Of a stretch of 64,000 bases of DNA, positions 1 to 9,187 are shown piece by piece; within the stretch, counting starts at the first letter, position 1; the number at the start of each line of letters is the position of its first letter. The stretch lies in the NCBI RefSeq assembly GCF_002735305.1, contig NZ_PDYG01000018.1, forward strand, positions 1-64,000. The letters run 5' to 3'. The translations under genes and the position numbers were made by a program. The stretch comes from Agathobacter ruminis (lineage in GTDB: Bacteria > Bacillota > Clostridia > Lachnospirales > Lachnospiraceae). A model generated the notes under the pieces. That model was not told the DNA's origin. It was given only the letters and a program-made list of their open reading frames with translations, and made no database searches.

Positions 1-8
1 GTTCGTGA

Positions 9-2108
9 TTAAAAAATATGGAAATTAACCACAAGTCCTGCAAACACAATGGAAACCATTGAGAGCAGCTTGATCAGAATGTTGATGGACGGTCCGGAAG
101 TATCCTTGAACGGATCACCGACGGTGTCTCCGACAACGGCTGCTTTGTGGGCATCACTGCCCTTTCCACCGTGCACACCACTTTCGATGTATTTCTTGGC
201 ATTGTCCCAGGCACCACCTGCGTTAGCCATAAAAATGGCAAGCAGGAATCCGGTCGCGGTTGCGCCGGCAAGCATGCCGATGACACCATTGTGTCCGAGG
301 ATCAGTCCCACTACAATCGGGGTCACAATTGCCAGAATAGTCGGCAAAATCATTTCGCGTAACGATGCCTTGGTACAAAGGTCAACACATCTTGTATAGT
401 CCGCATCTGCCTTGCCTTCCATCAGACCAGGTATTTCCTTAAACTGGCGGCGTACTTCCTTTACAATGCTCTGTGCAGCCTTGCCTACAGAGTCCATTGT
501 CAATGCCGCAAAGATAAACGGCAGGCATGCTCCGATGAAGATTCCAATCAATACAACCGGATTCATAATCGTCATATCCAGTTTGATTTTCATATCAATT
601 TGCTGGATTTTCTGCACATAAGAAGCAATCAGTGCAAGCGCGGTCAGCGCTGCCGAACCAATTGCAAATCCTTTTCCTGTTGCGGCAGTTGTATTGCCGA
701 GTGAATCCAGTGCATCCGTTCTGCGGCGCACCTCCGGATCAAGTCCCGCCATCTCGGCGATTCCACCGGCGTTGTCCGCAATCGGTCCGTATGCGTCGGT
801 TGCAAGTGTAATGCCCAGTGTGGACAACATTCCGACTGCTGCAAGCGAAATGCCGTATAAGCCGAGATTGGCATCGCCAAATCCACCGGACACACCATAG
901 GCAGCCATAACGCAGATTGCAATAATGATAATCGGTGCAACGGTCGATAACATACCAAGTGACACACCGCCAATGATAATGGTTGCAGAGCCGGTCTCGG
1001 ACTGAGATGCAAGTTTACGGGTCGGTCTATATGTATCCGAAGTAAAATACTCTGTGAAGAAACCGATCAGTACACCGGCGAGCAAGCCTGAAATAATAGC
1101 AAAATAAAAACCAATGTAGTTCATTCCAAAAATGAAATAAACCAGCGGAAAAGCGGCGATTGCAATCATTATCGCACTACTGTTGGTGCCGCGGCGAAGT
1201 GCCTTTAACAGTGTTGACTGATCGGTGCTCTCTCCTGTACGGACAAAGAACGAACAGATGATGGAGGCCAATACACCGATTGCCGCCATTACCATCGGTA
1301 CCGCAACTGCCGAAATGGCCAGTTTGCCACTTCCAATCGCTGTAAATGCGATGACTCCGAGGGAGCAGGAAGAAATAATTGAGCTGACATATGATTCATA
1401 GAGGTCTGCCCCCATTCCTGCCACATCACCGACATTGTCTCCTACATTATCTGCGATTACCGCCGGATTACGCGGATCGTCTTCCGGAATTCCCGCTTCT
1501 ACTTTTCCGACCAGATCGGCTCCGACATCAGCAGCCTTGGTATAAATACCGCCTCCGACACGGGCAAACAGTGCCATGGATGATGCACCCATTCCAAATG
1601 TCAGCATCGCTGCGGTAATATCCGGCAGTTCCAGATGAAATACCATACGCAGTAACAGATACCAGATCGAAATATCCAAAAGTCCCAGGCCTACCACCGT
1701 AAATCCCATAACGGATCCGGCAGAGAATGCGACGCGCAGGCCGCGATTTAAGCCTTCCTGACAGGCATTTGCGGTACGCGCATTTGCACGGGTCGCAATG
1801 CTCATGCCGATAAATCCGGATAATCCGGAGAAAAATCCTCCGGTTACGAATGCAAACGGCACGAACCAGGTCAAAAGTCCGAATCCTGCCATCACACTCA
1901 AAATGACAAACATCGCTGCAAAAAATACAATCAGAATGCGATATTGTCTGGTCAGATATGCCATCGCACCCTTGCGGATGTTTCCGGATATCTTTTTCAT
2001 TGTGTCATTTCCTTCTCCGAAGGAAAGTACGTTTTTGGCTCTTGTCAGAGCAAACAGCAGCGCTAAGATAGAGCCGGCCAGTGTGAACAAAGCTAAATAG
2101 TTGTCCAT
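9..2108 (-). CDS. hppA: Membrane-bound ion-translocating pyrophosphatase (K+-dependent, probably Na+-type)
   Basis: Hydrolyses pyrophosphate and uses the energy to pump cations across the cytoplasmic membrane. The 699-residue length and about 16 hydrophobic segments fit the family. The substrate-binding motif DVGADLVGKVE lies at residues 194-204, followed by the acidic block NVGDNVGD near 221-228. Ala475 in GNTTAATGKG marks the K+-dependent subgroup; K+-independent enzymes have Lys there. Glu238 in ADLYESY sits where characterised Na+-pumping members carry their gating glutamate; plant H+ pumps have it one helical turn later. Sodium transport is therefore my inference. The gene is monocistronic, with its own promoter and a hairpin in its leader. 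Confidence 0.95.
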   Translation of the reverse strand: MDNYLALFTLAGSILALLFALTRAKNVLSFGEGNDTMKKISGNIRKGAMAYLTRQYRILIVFFAAMFVILSVMAGFGLLTWFVPFAFVTGGFFSGLSGFIGMSIATRANARTANACQEGLNRGLRVAFSAGSVMGFTVVGLGLLDISIWYLLLRMVFHLELPDITAAMLTFGMGASSMALFARVGGGIYTKAADVGADLVGKVEAGIPEDDPRNPAVIADNVGDNVGDVAGMGADLYESYVSSIISSCSLGVIAFTAIGSGKLAISAVAVPMVMAAIGVLASIICSFFVRTGESTDQSTLLKALRRGTNSSAIMIAIAAFPLVYFIFGMNYIGFYFAIISGLLAGVLIGFFTEYFTSDTYRPTRKLASQSETGSATIIIGGVSLGMLSTVAPIIIIAICVMAAYGVSGGFGDANLGLYGISLAAVGMLSTLGITLATDAYGPIADNAGGIAEMAGLDPEVRRRTDALDSLGNTTAATGKGFAIGSAALTALALIASYVQKIQQIDMKIKLDMTIMNPVVLIGIFIGACLPFIFAALTMDSVGKAAQSIVKEVRRQFKEIPGLMEGKADADYTRCVDLCTKASLREMILPTILAIVTPIVVGLILGHNGVIGMLAGATATGFLLAIFMANAGGAWDNAKKYIESGVHGGKGSDAHKAAVVGDTVGDPFKDTSGPSINILIKLLSMVSIVFAGLVVNFHIF

Positions 2109-2174
2109 ATAATCTCCTCTCTCTTCTTCTCCTTTGTTTGTGAAATTCTAAACAAAAATTCCTCAAGACAAAAT

Positions 2175-2203
2175 ATGGCCACACGTATTCCCCGTGTAGC
2201 CAT
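2175..2203 (-). terminator. Terminator-like hairpin between the ABC genes and hppA, inside the hppA leader
   Basis: ATGGC and ACACG arms pair with CGTGT and GCCAT around a short loop, with one unpaired position per arm. On the minus strand the hairpin is followed by ATTTTGTCTTG. It may end the upstream ABC transporter transcript, but it lies downstream of the predicted hppA promoter and so would also be in the hppA leader. Confidence 0.5.
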
Positions 2204-2223
2204 AAACCTTATTTACATATAAA

Positions 2224-2252
2224 ATTGTATTTCATAAAAATCAACTTGTCAA
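2224..2252 (-). promoter_or_regulatory. Promoter of hppA
   Basis: On the minus strand TTGACA (2247-2252) is separated by exactly 17 bases from TACAAT (2224-2229), a near-consensus sigma-A promoter. The predicted transcript starts near 2217 and has a leader of about 110 bases before the hppA start codon. Confidence 0.7.
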
Positions 2253-2290
2253 CAAGTTACAATTTTGTCACTTTATGACCAAATGCTCAT

Positions 2291-4015
2291 CTATACCAGC
2301 TGAAGGTCATACAGGCGACGATACAACCCATTCTGTGCAAGCAGTTCCTGATGACGACCGCTCTCACGAATCCGACCGTGATGCATAACAATAATATTGT
2401 CTGCATGCTGGATGGTCGACAGTCGATGCGCCACCATAATCGTGGTTCTGCCTTCCATCAGGCGCTCGAGGGCCTCGGTAATCAGTGCCTCCGTCTCGGT
2501 ATCGATGTTTGCGGTTGCCTCATCCAATACCAGAATCTTCGGGTCGTAGGCAAGTGTACGCGCAAATGAAAGCAGCTGACGCTGTCCGGTCGAGAGTGTA
2601 CTGCCACGCTCTGTTACCGGCTCTTCATATTGACCCGGCAAATGCTCGATAAAGGTATCCGCGTTGACGGTATGTGCAGCTTCGCGCATGGCATCTTCAC
2701 CGATTTCTTCTTTTCCGAGTGTGATATTGCTTCGAATGTCTCCCGTAAAAATAAACACATCCTGCTGAACCTGGCCGATTGCACTGCGCAGCCGGTCTTT
2801 GTCAATGGTCTTGATATCCACTCCGTCTATCAGGATTTCTCCTTTTTGAATGTCAAAATAACGGCCGATCAGATTCAAAATGGTTGATTTGCCTGCACCT
2901 GTTGCACCGACAAATGCCACTTTCTGCCCCGGTTCAATCACAAAGCTGACATCGCGCAAAATCCAGTTATCGTCTTCATACGCAAACCATACATTGCGAA
3001 ATTCAATGCGTCCGCTCAGCTGCACATCCACCGGATTTTCCGGATTTTTGATATCCGGCTGAACATCCATGATGCGGAAAATTTTGCCGGCTGATGCCAA
3101 CGATGACTGCAGCGTTCCGAATTGCTCCGCAAATTCCTGAATCGGATCAAAAATACTGCCAATATACATTACAAAGATATACAGCATTCCGAAGGATATT
3201 TCATCTGAAAGCAAAAATACGCTTCCGGATCCGATGACGAGCATCGTTGCAAGCACCGAGATGAAATAAATCACCGGACGGAAAATGGAAAATGTCATAA
3301 TTTCGCGCCAGTTTGCGCGGAACAGGTCATTGGATTTCTGCTCGAATTCACGATATTTCTTTTCTTCTCTCGCAAAAATCTGAATCAGTCGCATTCCCGA
3401 TAAATGCTCGGACAAATAAGTGTTAATGTCCGTAATTCTTGTACGCACGGCCTCATATGCTTTGCGGGAAAAATATCGGAATACGATGGTCAGTATAACT
3501 ACCACCGGCAAAAGTGACAGCGAAATCAAAGCCATTTTTGCATTATAGGCAAACATCACAACGGCATATCCGATAATTTTGATTCCGTTTTTAAACATAT
3601 TAATCAAAACGGAAGTAAACAATTCGTTGATGGATTCCGTGTCATTGACCACGCGGGTTACCAGTGTTCCGACCGGTGTATTGTTGAAAAAGGACAACGA
3701 CAGGGTATTGATATGACGGAAAATATCCTCCCTCATACGAAAGATGATATTCTGTCCCATCTTTTGTAAAATCCAGTTGTTTACGATGTTGAGCACAAAT
3801 CCGGCCACCATCAGAGCAGCATACAGGTATGCGACTTTCAGTAACTGCCGGAATACTCCTGATTTGCCGATGTTCTCCGGAATCAGATAGGTATCAATTG
3901 CATCTCCGATGACAATCGGTCTGTACAGATCCACGGCAACAATCAGCAATACCAGTACACAGGCGCTGAACATCGTGAATATATGCGGTTTCAAATAATG
4001 AAATAATCGTTTCAT
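2291..4015 (-). CDS. ABC exporter half-transporter, catalytically competent NBD
   Basis: A 574-residue fused exporter subunit: six transmembrane helices (about residues 10-300) then an ATP-binding domain. Walker A GATGAGKST is at 370-378, the signature is the variant LSTGQ at 474-478, and Walker B ILVLDE ends in the catalytic Glu499. The partner subunit encoded five bases upstream has the opposite pattern, canonical LSGGQ but no catalytic Glu. The pair therefore fits heterodimeric exporters of the BmrCD/LmrCD type, which export drugs, lipids or peptides. The substrate cannot be read from the sequence. Last gene of the metG-led run. Confidence 0.9.
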   Translation of the reverse strand: MKRLFHYLKPHIFTMFSACVLVLLIVAVDLYRPIVIGDAIDTYLIPENIGKSGVFRQLLKVAYLYAALMVAGFVLNIVNNWILQKMGQNIIFRMREDIFRHINTLSLSFFNNTPVGTLVTRVVNDTESINELFTSVLINMFKNGIKIIGYAVVMFAYNAKMALISLSLLPVVVILTIVFRYFSRKAYEAVRTRITDINTYLSEHLSGMRLIQIFAREEKKYREFEQKSNDLFRANWREIMTFSIFRPVIYFISVLATMLVIGSGSVFLLSDEISFGMLYIFVMYIGSIFDPIQEFAEQFGTLQSSLASAGKIFRIMDVQPDIKNPENPVDVQLSGRIEFRNVWFAYEDDNWILRDVSFVIEPGQKVAFVGATGAGKSTILNLIGRYFDIQKGEILIDGVDIKTIDKDRLRSAIGQVQQDVFIFTGDIRSNITLGKEEIGEDAMREAAHTVNADTFIEHLPGQYEEPVTERGSTLSTGQRQLLSFARTLAYDPKILVLDEATANIDTETEALITEALERLMEGRTTIMVAHRLSTIQHADNIIVMHHGRIRESGRHQELLAQNGLYRRLYDLQLV

Positions 4016-4020
4016 AATAC

Positions 4021-5811
4021 TTACTCTTCTTTCATCAATTCACTGCGCTTCTCTCCCGCAGCGGCTTCGAGTTGTTGCATTTCAAAGATATCATGATAAA
4101 TGCCCTTTTGCTGCATCAGTTCCTCATGTGTACCAAGTTCTGCCATGCTTCCCTCTTCGAGAACCATGATCAGATCCGCATTCTGTATCGTCGAGATACG
4201 ATGCGCAATCAAAATCGTCGTCTTGCCCTGGCGTGTCTCCCGCAAATTGCTCAAAATCTGCTCTTCCGTGTCGGTATCCACTGCCGAAAGCGCATCATCC
4301 ATAATCAGAATCGGCGCATCCATCAGCCAGGCTCTGGCAATCGCACTGCGTTGTTTTTGTCCGCCGGAAAGTGTCACGCCTCTTTCACCGACAACCGTGT
4401 CATATCCTTCCGGAAATTCCATGATGTTATCATGCACACAGGCATTCATCGCCGCTTTTTGAATCGCTTTCAAATCTGTTGTCTGCGCGCCGAATGCAAT
4501 ATTTGCCTTAAGGGAATCCGAAAACAGGAAATCATCCTGCGGCACATATGCAATATGCTCACGCAAATTCTTGAGCGGAATGTCATTGATGTCAACGCCG
4601 TCGATATAAATCATTCCCGGTTCGACATTAAACAGATGCAATAATAAATCCACGAGTGTCGATTTTCCGGAACCGGTTCGCCCTACAATCGCCATTGTCA
4701 TTCCGGCTTTGATATGCAGGTTAATATCCGTCAGGGTCTCATCTTCATTCCCTTTATGTCTGTAATTCAAATGTGAGAATACGATATCTCCTTTGATTTC
4801 AGGCACAATCGCCTGATCCATGCCCTCCCCGTTTACGCCCGGTGCCGTCAGCTCGGATTTGGTCTCAAAAATACCGCGAATTCTGTCGATCGATGCCATT
4901 CCTTTTGAAATCATCTGAATGGACTCTCCGCATGCAATCATCGGCCATACCAACATCCCGATATATTGGTTATATGCAAAAAACCGGCCCAGAGAAATTT
5001 TGCCGTTTAACACAAAATATCCACCGATTACAATCGTAATCAGGATGGAGAATCCAATCATCAGCTCCAATGACGGAATTACCACAGCCTGCAGCCGTGC
5101 AAGTCGCAGATTCTTTTTCCGCGCATTCTCATTATATTTCAGGAATTCACGGTACTGCGCGCGCTCGCGCACAAAAGCCTTGACCACACGCACACCGGAA
5201 AAGCTCTCCTGTGTGAAATCCATCAGATCGGATACCGCCTGCTGACGGGCCGCAAATCGCGGTGAAATCGTCTTGCCATAGACAAACATGCCACCGAGGA
5301 TCAAAAGCATCGGTACCATGGTTGCAAGCGTCAGCAACGGATTGACAAATACGATCATCTGATAGAGCACCATAATTGCCATGATTGTCGCATCAAATGC
5401 CGCAACCAGTGCCATTCCCATCGCCATTCGGATCGCATCCATGTCACTTGTGAAGTGGCTCATCAGATCACCTGTTTTGTTTTCGTGGTAAAAGTCGACA
5501 TCGAGTTCTTCGAGATGGCGGAACATATCATTGCGCAGGTCACGCTCAATGGAACGGGATGCACCATGAAAACAATAGCGCCACAGAAAACGCCCGATGG
5601 CAATTACCGCCCCGGACGCTAAGAATATTCCTAAGTAGAAGAGTACCTGATTCATTCCGAAGCCGCCGGTCTGCAAACCGTCCGTGATATAAGCCACAAT
5701 CTTCGGAATCAGTACATTTGCGATATCTACCGCAAGCAGGATTACCATACCCCATACATACTTCCATCGGTATCTTTTGAGATACGGAACCATAAATCGA
5801 AAAGACTTCAT
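4021..5811 (-). CDS. ABC exporter half-transporter with degenerate catalytic site
   Basis: A 596-residue TMD-NBD fusion that partners the next gene. The membrane domain covers roughly residues 15-310. Walker A GRTGSGKST is at 377-385 and the canonical signature LSGGQ at 481-485. The Walker B end reads IMDD, with Asp506 in place of the catalytic Glu. In heterodimeric exporters (BmrC and TM287 types) this is the degenerate half, which binds ATP but hydrolyses it poorly. Its LSGGQ would complete the active site of the partner. The start codon lies four bases after the stop of the GGDEF gene. Confidence 0.9.
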   Translation of the reverse strand: MKSFRFMVPYLKRYRWKYVWGMVILLAVDIANVLIPKIVAYITDGLQTGGFGMNQVLFYLGIFLASGAVIAIGRFLWRYCFHGASRSIERDLRNDMFRHLEELDVDFYHENKTGDLMSHFTSDMDAIRMAMGMALVAAFDATIMAIMVLYQMIVFVNPLLTLATMVPMLLILGGMFVYGKTISPRFAARQQAVSDLMDFTQESFSGVRVVKAFVRERAQYREFLKYNENARKKNLRLARLQAVVIPSLELMIGFSILITIVIGGYFVLNGKISLGRFFAYNQYIGMLVWPMIACGESIQMISKGMASIDRIRGIFETKSELTAPGVNGEGMDQAIVPEIKGDIVFSHLNYRHKGNEDETLTDINLHIKAGMTMAIVGRTGSGKSTLVDLLLHLFNVEPGMIYIDGVDINDIPLKNLREHIAYVPQDDFLFSDSLKANIAFGAQTTDLKAIQKAAMNACVHDNIMEFPEGYDTVVGERGVTLSGGQKQRSAIARAWLMDAPILIMDDALSAVDTDTEEQILSNLRETRQGKTTILIAHRISTIQNADLIMVLEEGSMAELGTHEELMQQKGIYHDIFEMQQLEAAAGEKRSELMKEE

Positions 5812-5815
5812 GTTA

Positions 5816-7441
5816 TTATTCTCCTGTTACTTTTCTCTCATCAGACAGATCGGTCACGCAGAAATTATTGCGGCCAATCTGTTTAATTGCATACAAATTC
5901 TCATCTGCCTTGCGCAGATAATCCCAGACACGCGAATTCCGCTTCGGTATTCCATAGCACACTCCCTGTGAGAGAGAGACCTGTGGGATTGCTTTCGAGA
6001 ATTCATGAGCAATATTTTTGTTCAAAATATGTTCTCGCAGTTCACGCGCATAGCCTGCCGTCTCCTCGAAAGTTACGTTTGTAAACATCAGCACAAATTC
6101 ATCACCACCGTAGCGCGCTGCGAAACCATGATGCGCTTCTGCGATTGCGCGGAGACTGTCCGCCACTTCAATCAGGCACTGATCACCCTGCTGATGTCCG
6201 TAATTATCATTGAATTCCTTGAAATAATCGACATCCATGATAAAAAAAGCAATGGTAGACTGACGGCTGAGCGCTTCCTGGAACGCTTCCTCCGCATAGT
6301 CGTTTAACCTGAAACGGTTTGCCAGCTTGGTCAGCGGATCCATCTCTGATTTTTCCACCAGAATCTGGTTCTGCTTTTCCACCTGAATGCGCAGCTGATT
6401 TGCCGCTTCGAGGCTTTGGCGCAGGTTGATGACATTGTTGACCATCTCCCTTGTCTCGACTTCCATGAGCTCCGAAAGTTCATAGTAGAGTCCCGTCGCC
6501 TGCAGATATTCCGCATTTCTGCCGGTCTTGCGGTAATAATGAATCTTGAGCGAAATAATCTTAAGCATCAAATCCGTACTGCCCGCGTCCTTCACCAGCG
6601 GTTCAATCGTATCCACGACTTTCCAGAAGTCATCCGCCAGATCCGTCGACAGCAACATTTTCGCATAATCGTAATAATCATCAAAATAATCCAGAATTGC
6701 CATCTTCGGCGATATTTCCGCGCTGATTTGATGTGCACACTGATTGCGCTTCTCGCTGTCGCCTTCTTCATGATACAGAATCGCTTCCGCGCAATGTACA
6801 ATATTGCGCTCGATCTGCGTCACATAATCCCAATGCTTTTCGCGAATTCCCGCAATGGCCTCTTCCGCCAGCTGGAAATATCCCAGCGCGACAAAGGTTT
6901 TGACGCGGTTGCATTCAAGCGCCAGCAAAAAGGTATGGACCGATTCGTCCATCGGGAGAGACTGGAAATACTCCATCGCCTGCTTATAATAGCGCTGCGC
7001 CTCCTGGTAGCGCGCACTGCGATGAAACAGTCCGCCGAGATTAATATTCATCAGCGCTTCCTGCTCTTTGAGATTATGCATATTCGCATATTTCACGCCA
7101 TTGGTATAATATTCCAGCGCAAGCGGAATATTCCCTCCGTTTGATGCCTTTATGCCAAGAAAGTTATAGCATCTCGCCATCAAATCGTATTCGCCGCCCT
7201 GATCGAGAAACCGGACAGCCATATTCAAAGAATCATAAAAATTCTTTCCGTCATTCAGGCAATAATACACCAGCCCACAATAAAAATAGCCGAACCCAAG
7301 CAAGGTTACATCCTGCTTCTCATTGGCATATTCAATCAGATCATTGCAGAATTTTAATGTTTTATCCGGGCTCGAGACACTGTTTTCCACAATTTCCCGA
7401 ATCCAGGTTTGTACACTTGCATCATAGTCGTTAATGTTCAT
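5816..7441 (-). CDS. TPR-repeat diguanylate cyclase (GGDEF)
   Basis: A 541-residue cytoplasmic protein without signal peptide or membrane helices. Residues 1 to about 340 are helical repeats with the alternating aromatic/alanine pattern of tetratricopeptide repeats. A coiled-coil linker (about 345-370) leads into a GGDEF domain whose intact GGDEF motif is at 445-449. The DxLTxLxNR-type opening (MDPLTKLANR) and the late KADENLY helix are present. No RxxD inhibitory site precedes the motif and there is no EAL domain. It probably makes cyclic di-GMP under control of a protein or peptide sensed by the repeats. It sits two bases after rsmA. Confidence 0.88.
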   Translation of the reverse strand: MNINDYDASVQTWIREIVENSVSSPDKTLKFCNDLIEYANEKQDVTLLGFGYFYCGLVYYCLNDGKNFYDSLNMAVRFLDQGGEYDLMARCYNFLGIKASNGGNIPLALEYYTNGVKYANMHNLKEQEALMNINLGGLFHRSARYQEAQRYYKQAMEYFQSLPMDESVHTFLLALECNRVKTFVALGYFQLAEEAIAGIREKHWDYVTQIERNIVHCAEAILYHEEGDSEKRNQCAHQISAEISPKMAILDYFDDYYDYAKMLLSTDLADDFWKVVDTIEPLVKDAGSTDLMLKIISLKIHYYRKTGRNAEYLQATGLYYELSELMEVETREMVNNVINLRQSLEAANQLRIQVEKQNQILVEKSEMDPLTKLANRFRLNDYAEEAFQEALSRQSTIAFFIMDVDYFKEFNDNYGHQQGDQCLIEVADSLRAIAEAHHGFAARYGGDEFVLMFTNVTFEETAGYARELREHILNKNIAHEFSKAIPQVSLSQGVCYGIPKRNSRVWDYLRKADENLYAIKQIGRNNFCVTDLSDERKVTGE

Positions 7442-7443
7442 GC

Positions 7444-8319
7444 CTACCCTCTTAGTCTATGCTCATAAATGATATTGCTAAGCTTTGCAAATTGCTCCAG
7501 ACTCAGCGCTTCTCCCCTGATTGTTGTAGGAACTCCCAATTCCTCAATACATTGCTGCAATTCTTCTTTCGACAATCCGAAACTGCCGAAATTGGTCAAG
7601 CCGTTTGCCAGCGTTTTTCTTCGCTGATTAAACGATGCGCGGATAATCTGAAATAACAGTTTTTCATCCTGCACATTGACCGGTGGCTTTTCATGACAGG
7701 TCAGCCGAATGACCGCGCTTCCGACATTCGGTTGCGGCATGAAACAGCTCGGCGGAACCTCCAGCATGATCTGCGGTTTCGCATAATATTGCACCGCCAG
7801 CGACAAGGCTCCGTATTCTTTGGACCCTGGCCCTTCTTTCATACGGTCCGCCACTTCTTTTTGCACCATAATCGTAATGGATTCTAACGGCACATGGCTT
7901 TCGAACAAACCCATGATAATTGGTGTCGTAATATAATAAGGCAGATTTGCCACCACCTTAATTGGTTTACCGCCATTGCGCTCCTGCGCAAGTTTTGCGA
8001 TATCCACCTTTAAAATGTCTTCATTGATAACCTCAACATTATCATATTCCTGCAGGGTATCTTCCAGAATCGGAATCAGATTCTTATCAACCTCAACAGC
8101 AACCACCGATCCGGCTGCCTCACACAAATATTGTGTCATTGTGCCGATTCCCGGCCCAATCTCAAGCACAAAGTCTTCTTTTGTCACTCCCGCTGCTTCG
8201 ATAATTCCCTCAAGTGTCGGTGGATGAATCAAAAAATTCTGACCGAACTTCTTTTGAAATCGAAATCCGTATTTTTGCAGGACCTCTATCGTATTCTTTG
8301 AATTTCCAAGTGTTGCCAT
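7444..8319 (-). CDS. rsmA: 16S rRNA dimethyladenosine transferase RsmA
   Basis: Dimethylates two adjacent adenines in the 3'-terminal hairpin of 16S rRNA during small-subunit maturation. The 291 residues carry the SAM-binding loop LEIGPGIGTMTQ near residue 53 and the catalytic NLPYYI motif near 125. The C-terminal part is the usual helical RNA-binding lobe. It follows tatD by 82 bases, a neighbourhood (metG, tatD, rsmA) common in Firmicutes. Confidence 0.96.
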   Translation of the reverse strand: MATLGNSKNTIEVLQKYGFRFQKKFGQNFLIHPPTLEGIIEAAGVTKEDFVLEIGPGIGTMTQYLCEAAGSVVAVEVDKNLIPILEDTLQEYDNVEVINEDILKVDIAKLAQERNGGKPIKVVANLPYYITTPIIMGLFESHVPLESITIMVQKEVADRMKEGPGSKEYGALSLAVQYYAKPQIMLEVPPSCFMPQPNVGSAVIRLTCHEKPPVNVQDEKLLFQIIRASFNQRRKTLANGLTNFGSFGLSKEELQQCIEELGVPTTIRGEALSLEQFAKLSNIIYEHRLRG

Positions 8320-8401
8320 TCACAGGCTCCTTTTTCTTTCGCTGTTTTATCACTTTATTTTATCATGAATTTCTTATGTCTGCCATATCCCAGCCACGCT
8401 T

Positions 8402-9187
8402 TTATCGACACGCTTGAATTTTAAACAGACGATATGCATTATCGGCAGTTGTTGATTCGACCACATCCGGTGTAATCCCCTTGATTTGTGCAATCTTTTC
8501 AATGATATGCGGGATATAGCGCGAGTCATTGCGCTGACCGCGATGTGGTTCCGGAGCCATATACGGACAGTCGGTTTCCAGCAGGATGCGTTCCAGCGGA
8601 ATCTGCTCAACAGTCTGTACCAGCTTTTTGGCATTTTTGAATGTGACAACGCCGCCAACGCCGATATAATAGCCCATTTTGACATATTCCTGCGCGATTT
8701 CCGGTGAGTAGGAATAGCAATGAATTACGCCGGGAATGCCTTCGGCAGCGGCGTTTCCCATAATTTCAAGGGTATCAGCAGCCGCATCCCGCGAATGAAT
8801 GATTACGGGAAGGTTGACTTCTGAAGCAAGTTTCAGCTGTGCCCGAAACCATTCTCTCTGACGACTCTGAACTTCCGGTTCTTTGTCCCAATAGTAGTCC
8901 AGTCCGATTTCGCCGATTGCGACGGTCTTTTCGTTTTGCGCCAATTCGCGCAGACGTTCTACGGTCGGTTCCAATTGTAAATCTCCGATTTCGCTCGGAT
9001 GAATTCCGACCGCTGCATAAATGTAATCATATTTTTGAGCCAGTTTCACGCTCTCTTCTGTCGTGGAAAGTTTTGACCCAACATTAATGACCGGGCTGAC
9101 TCCGCAGCTTGGAAGCGCTGCAAGAAGTTCATCCCGGTCTTCGTTGAATTTATGATCTTCGTAATGTGCATGTGTCTCAAAAATCAT
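8402..9187 (-). CDS. tatD: TatD-family metal-dependent hydrolase
   Basis: A TIM-barrel metalloenzyme of the TatD DNase family, implicated in DNA repair and RNA quality control. Recognisable metal ligands are ETHAHYEDHKF at the N-terminus (HxH), the IGEIGLDYY motif, the two later histidines (VIIHSRDA, VIHCYSYS) and LETDCPYMAP. The length of 261 residues is normal. Its start codon overlaps the stop of the upstream hydrolase gene by four bases, so the two are probably translationally coupled. Confidence 0.93.
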   Translation of the reverse strand: MIFETHAHYEDHKFNEDRDELLAALPSCGVSPVINVGSKLSTTEESVKLAQKYDYIYAAVGIHPSEIGDLQLEPTVERLRELAQNEKTVAIGEIGLDYYWDKEPEVQSRQREWFRAQLKLASEVNLPVIIHSRDAAADTLEIMGNAAAEGIPGVIHCYSYSPEIAQEYVKMGYYIGVGGVVTFKNAKKLVQTVEQIPLERILLETDCPYMAPEPHRGQRNDSRYIPHIIEKIAQIKGITPDVVESTTADNAYRLFKIQACR

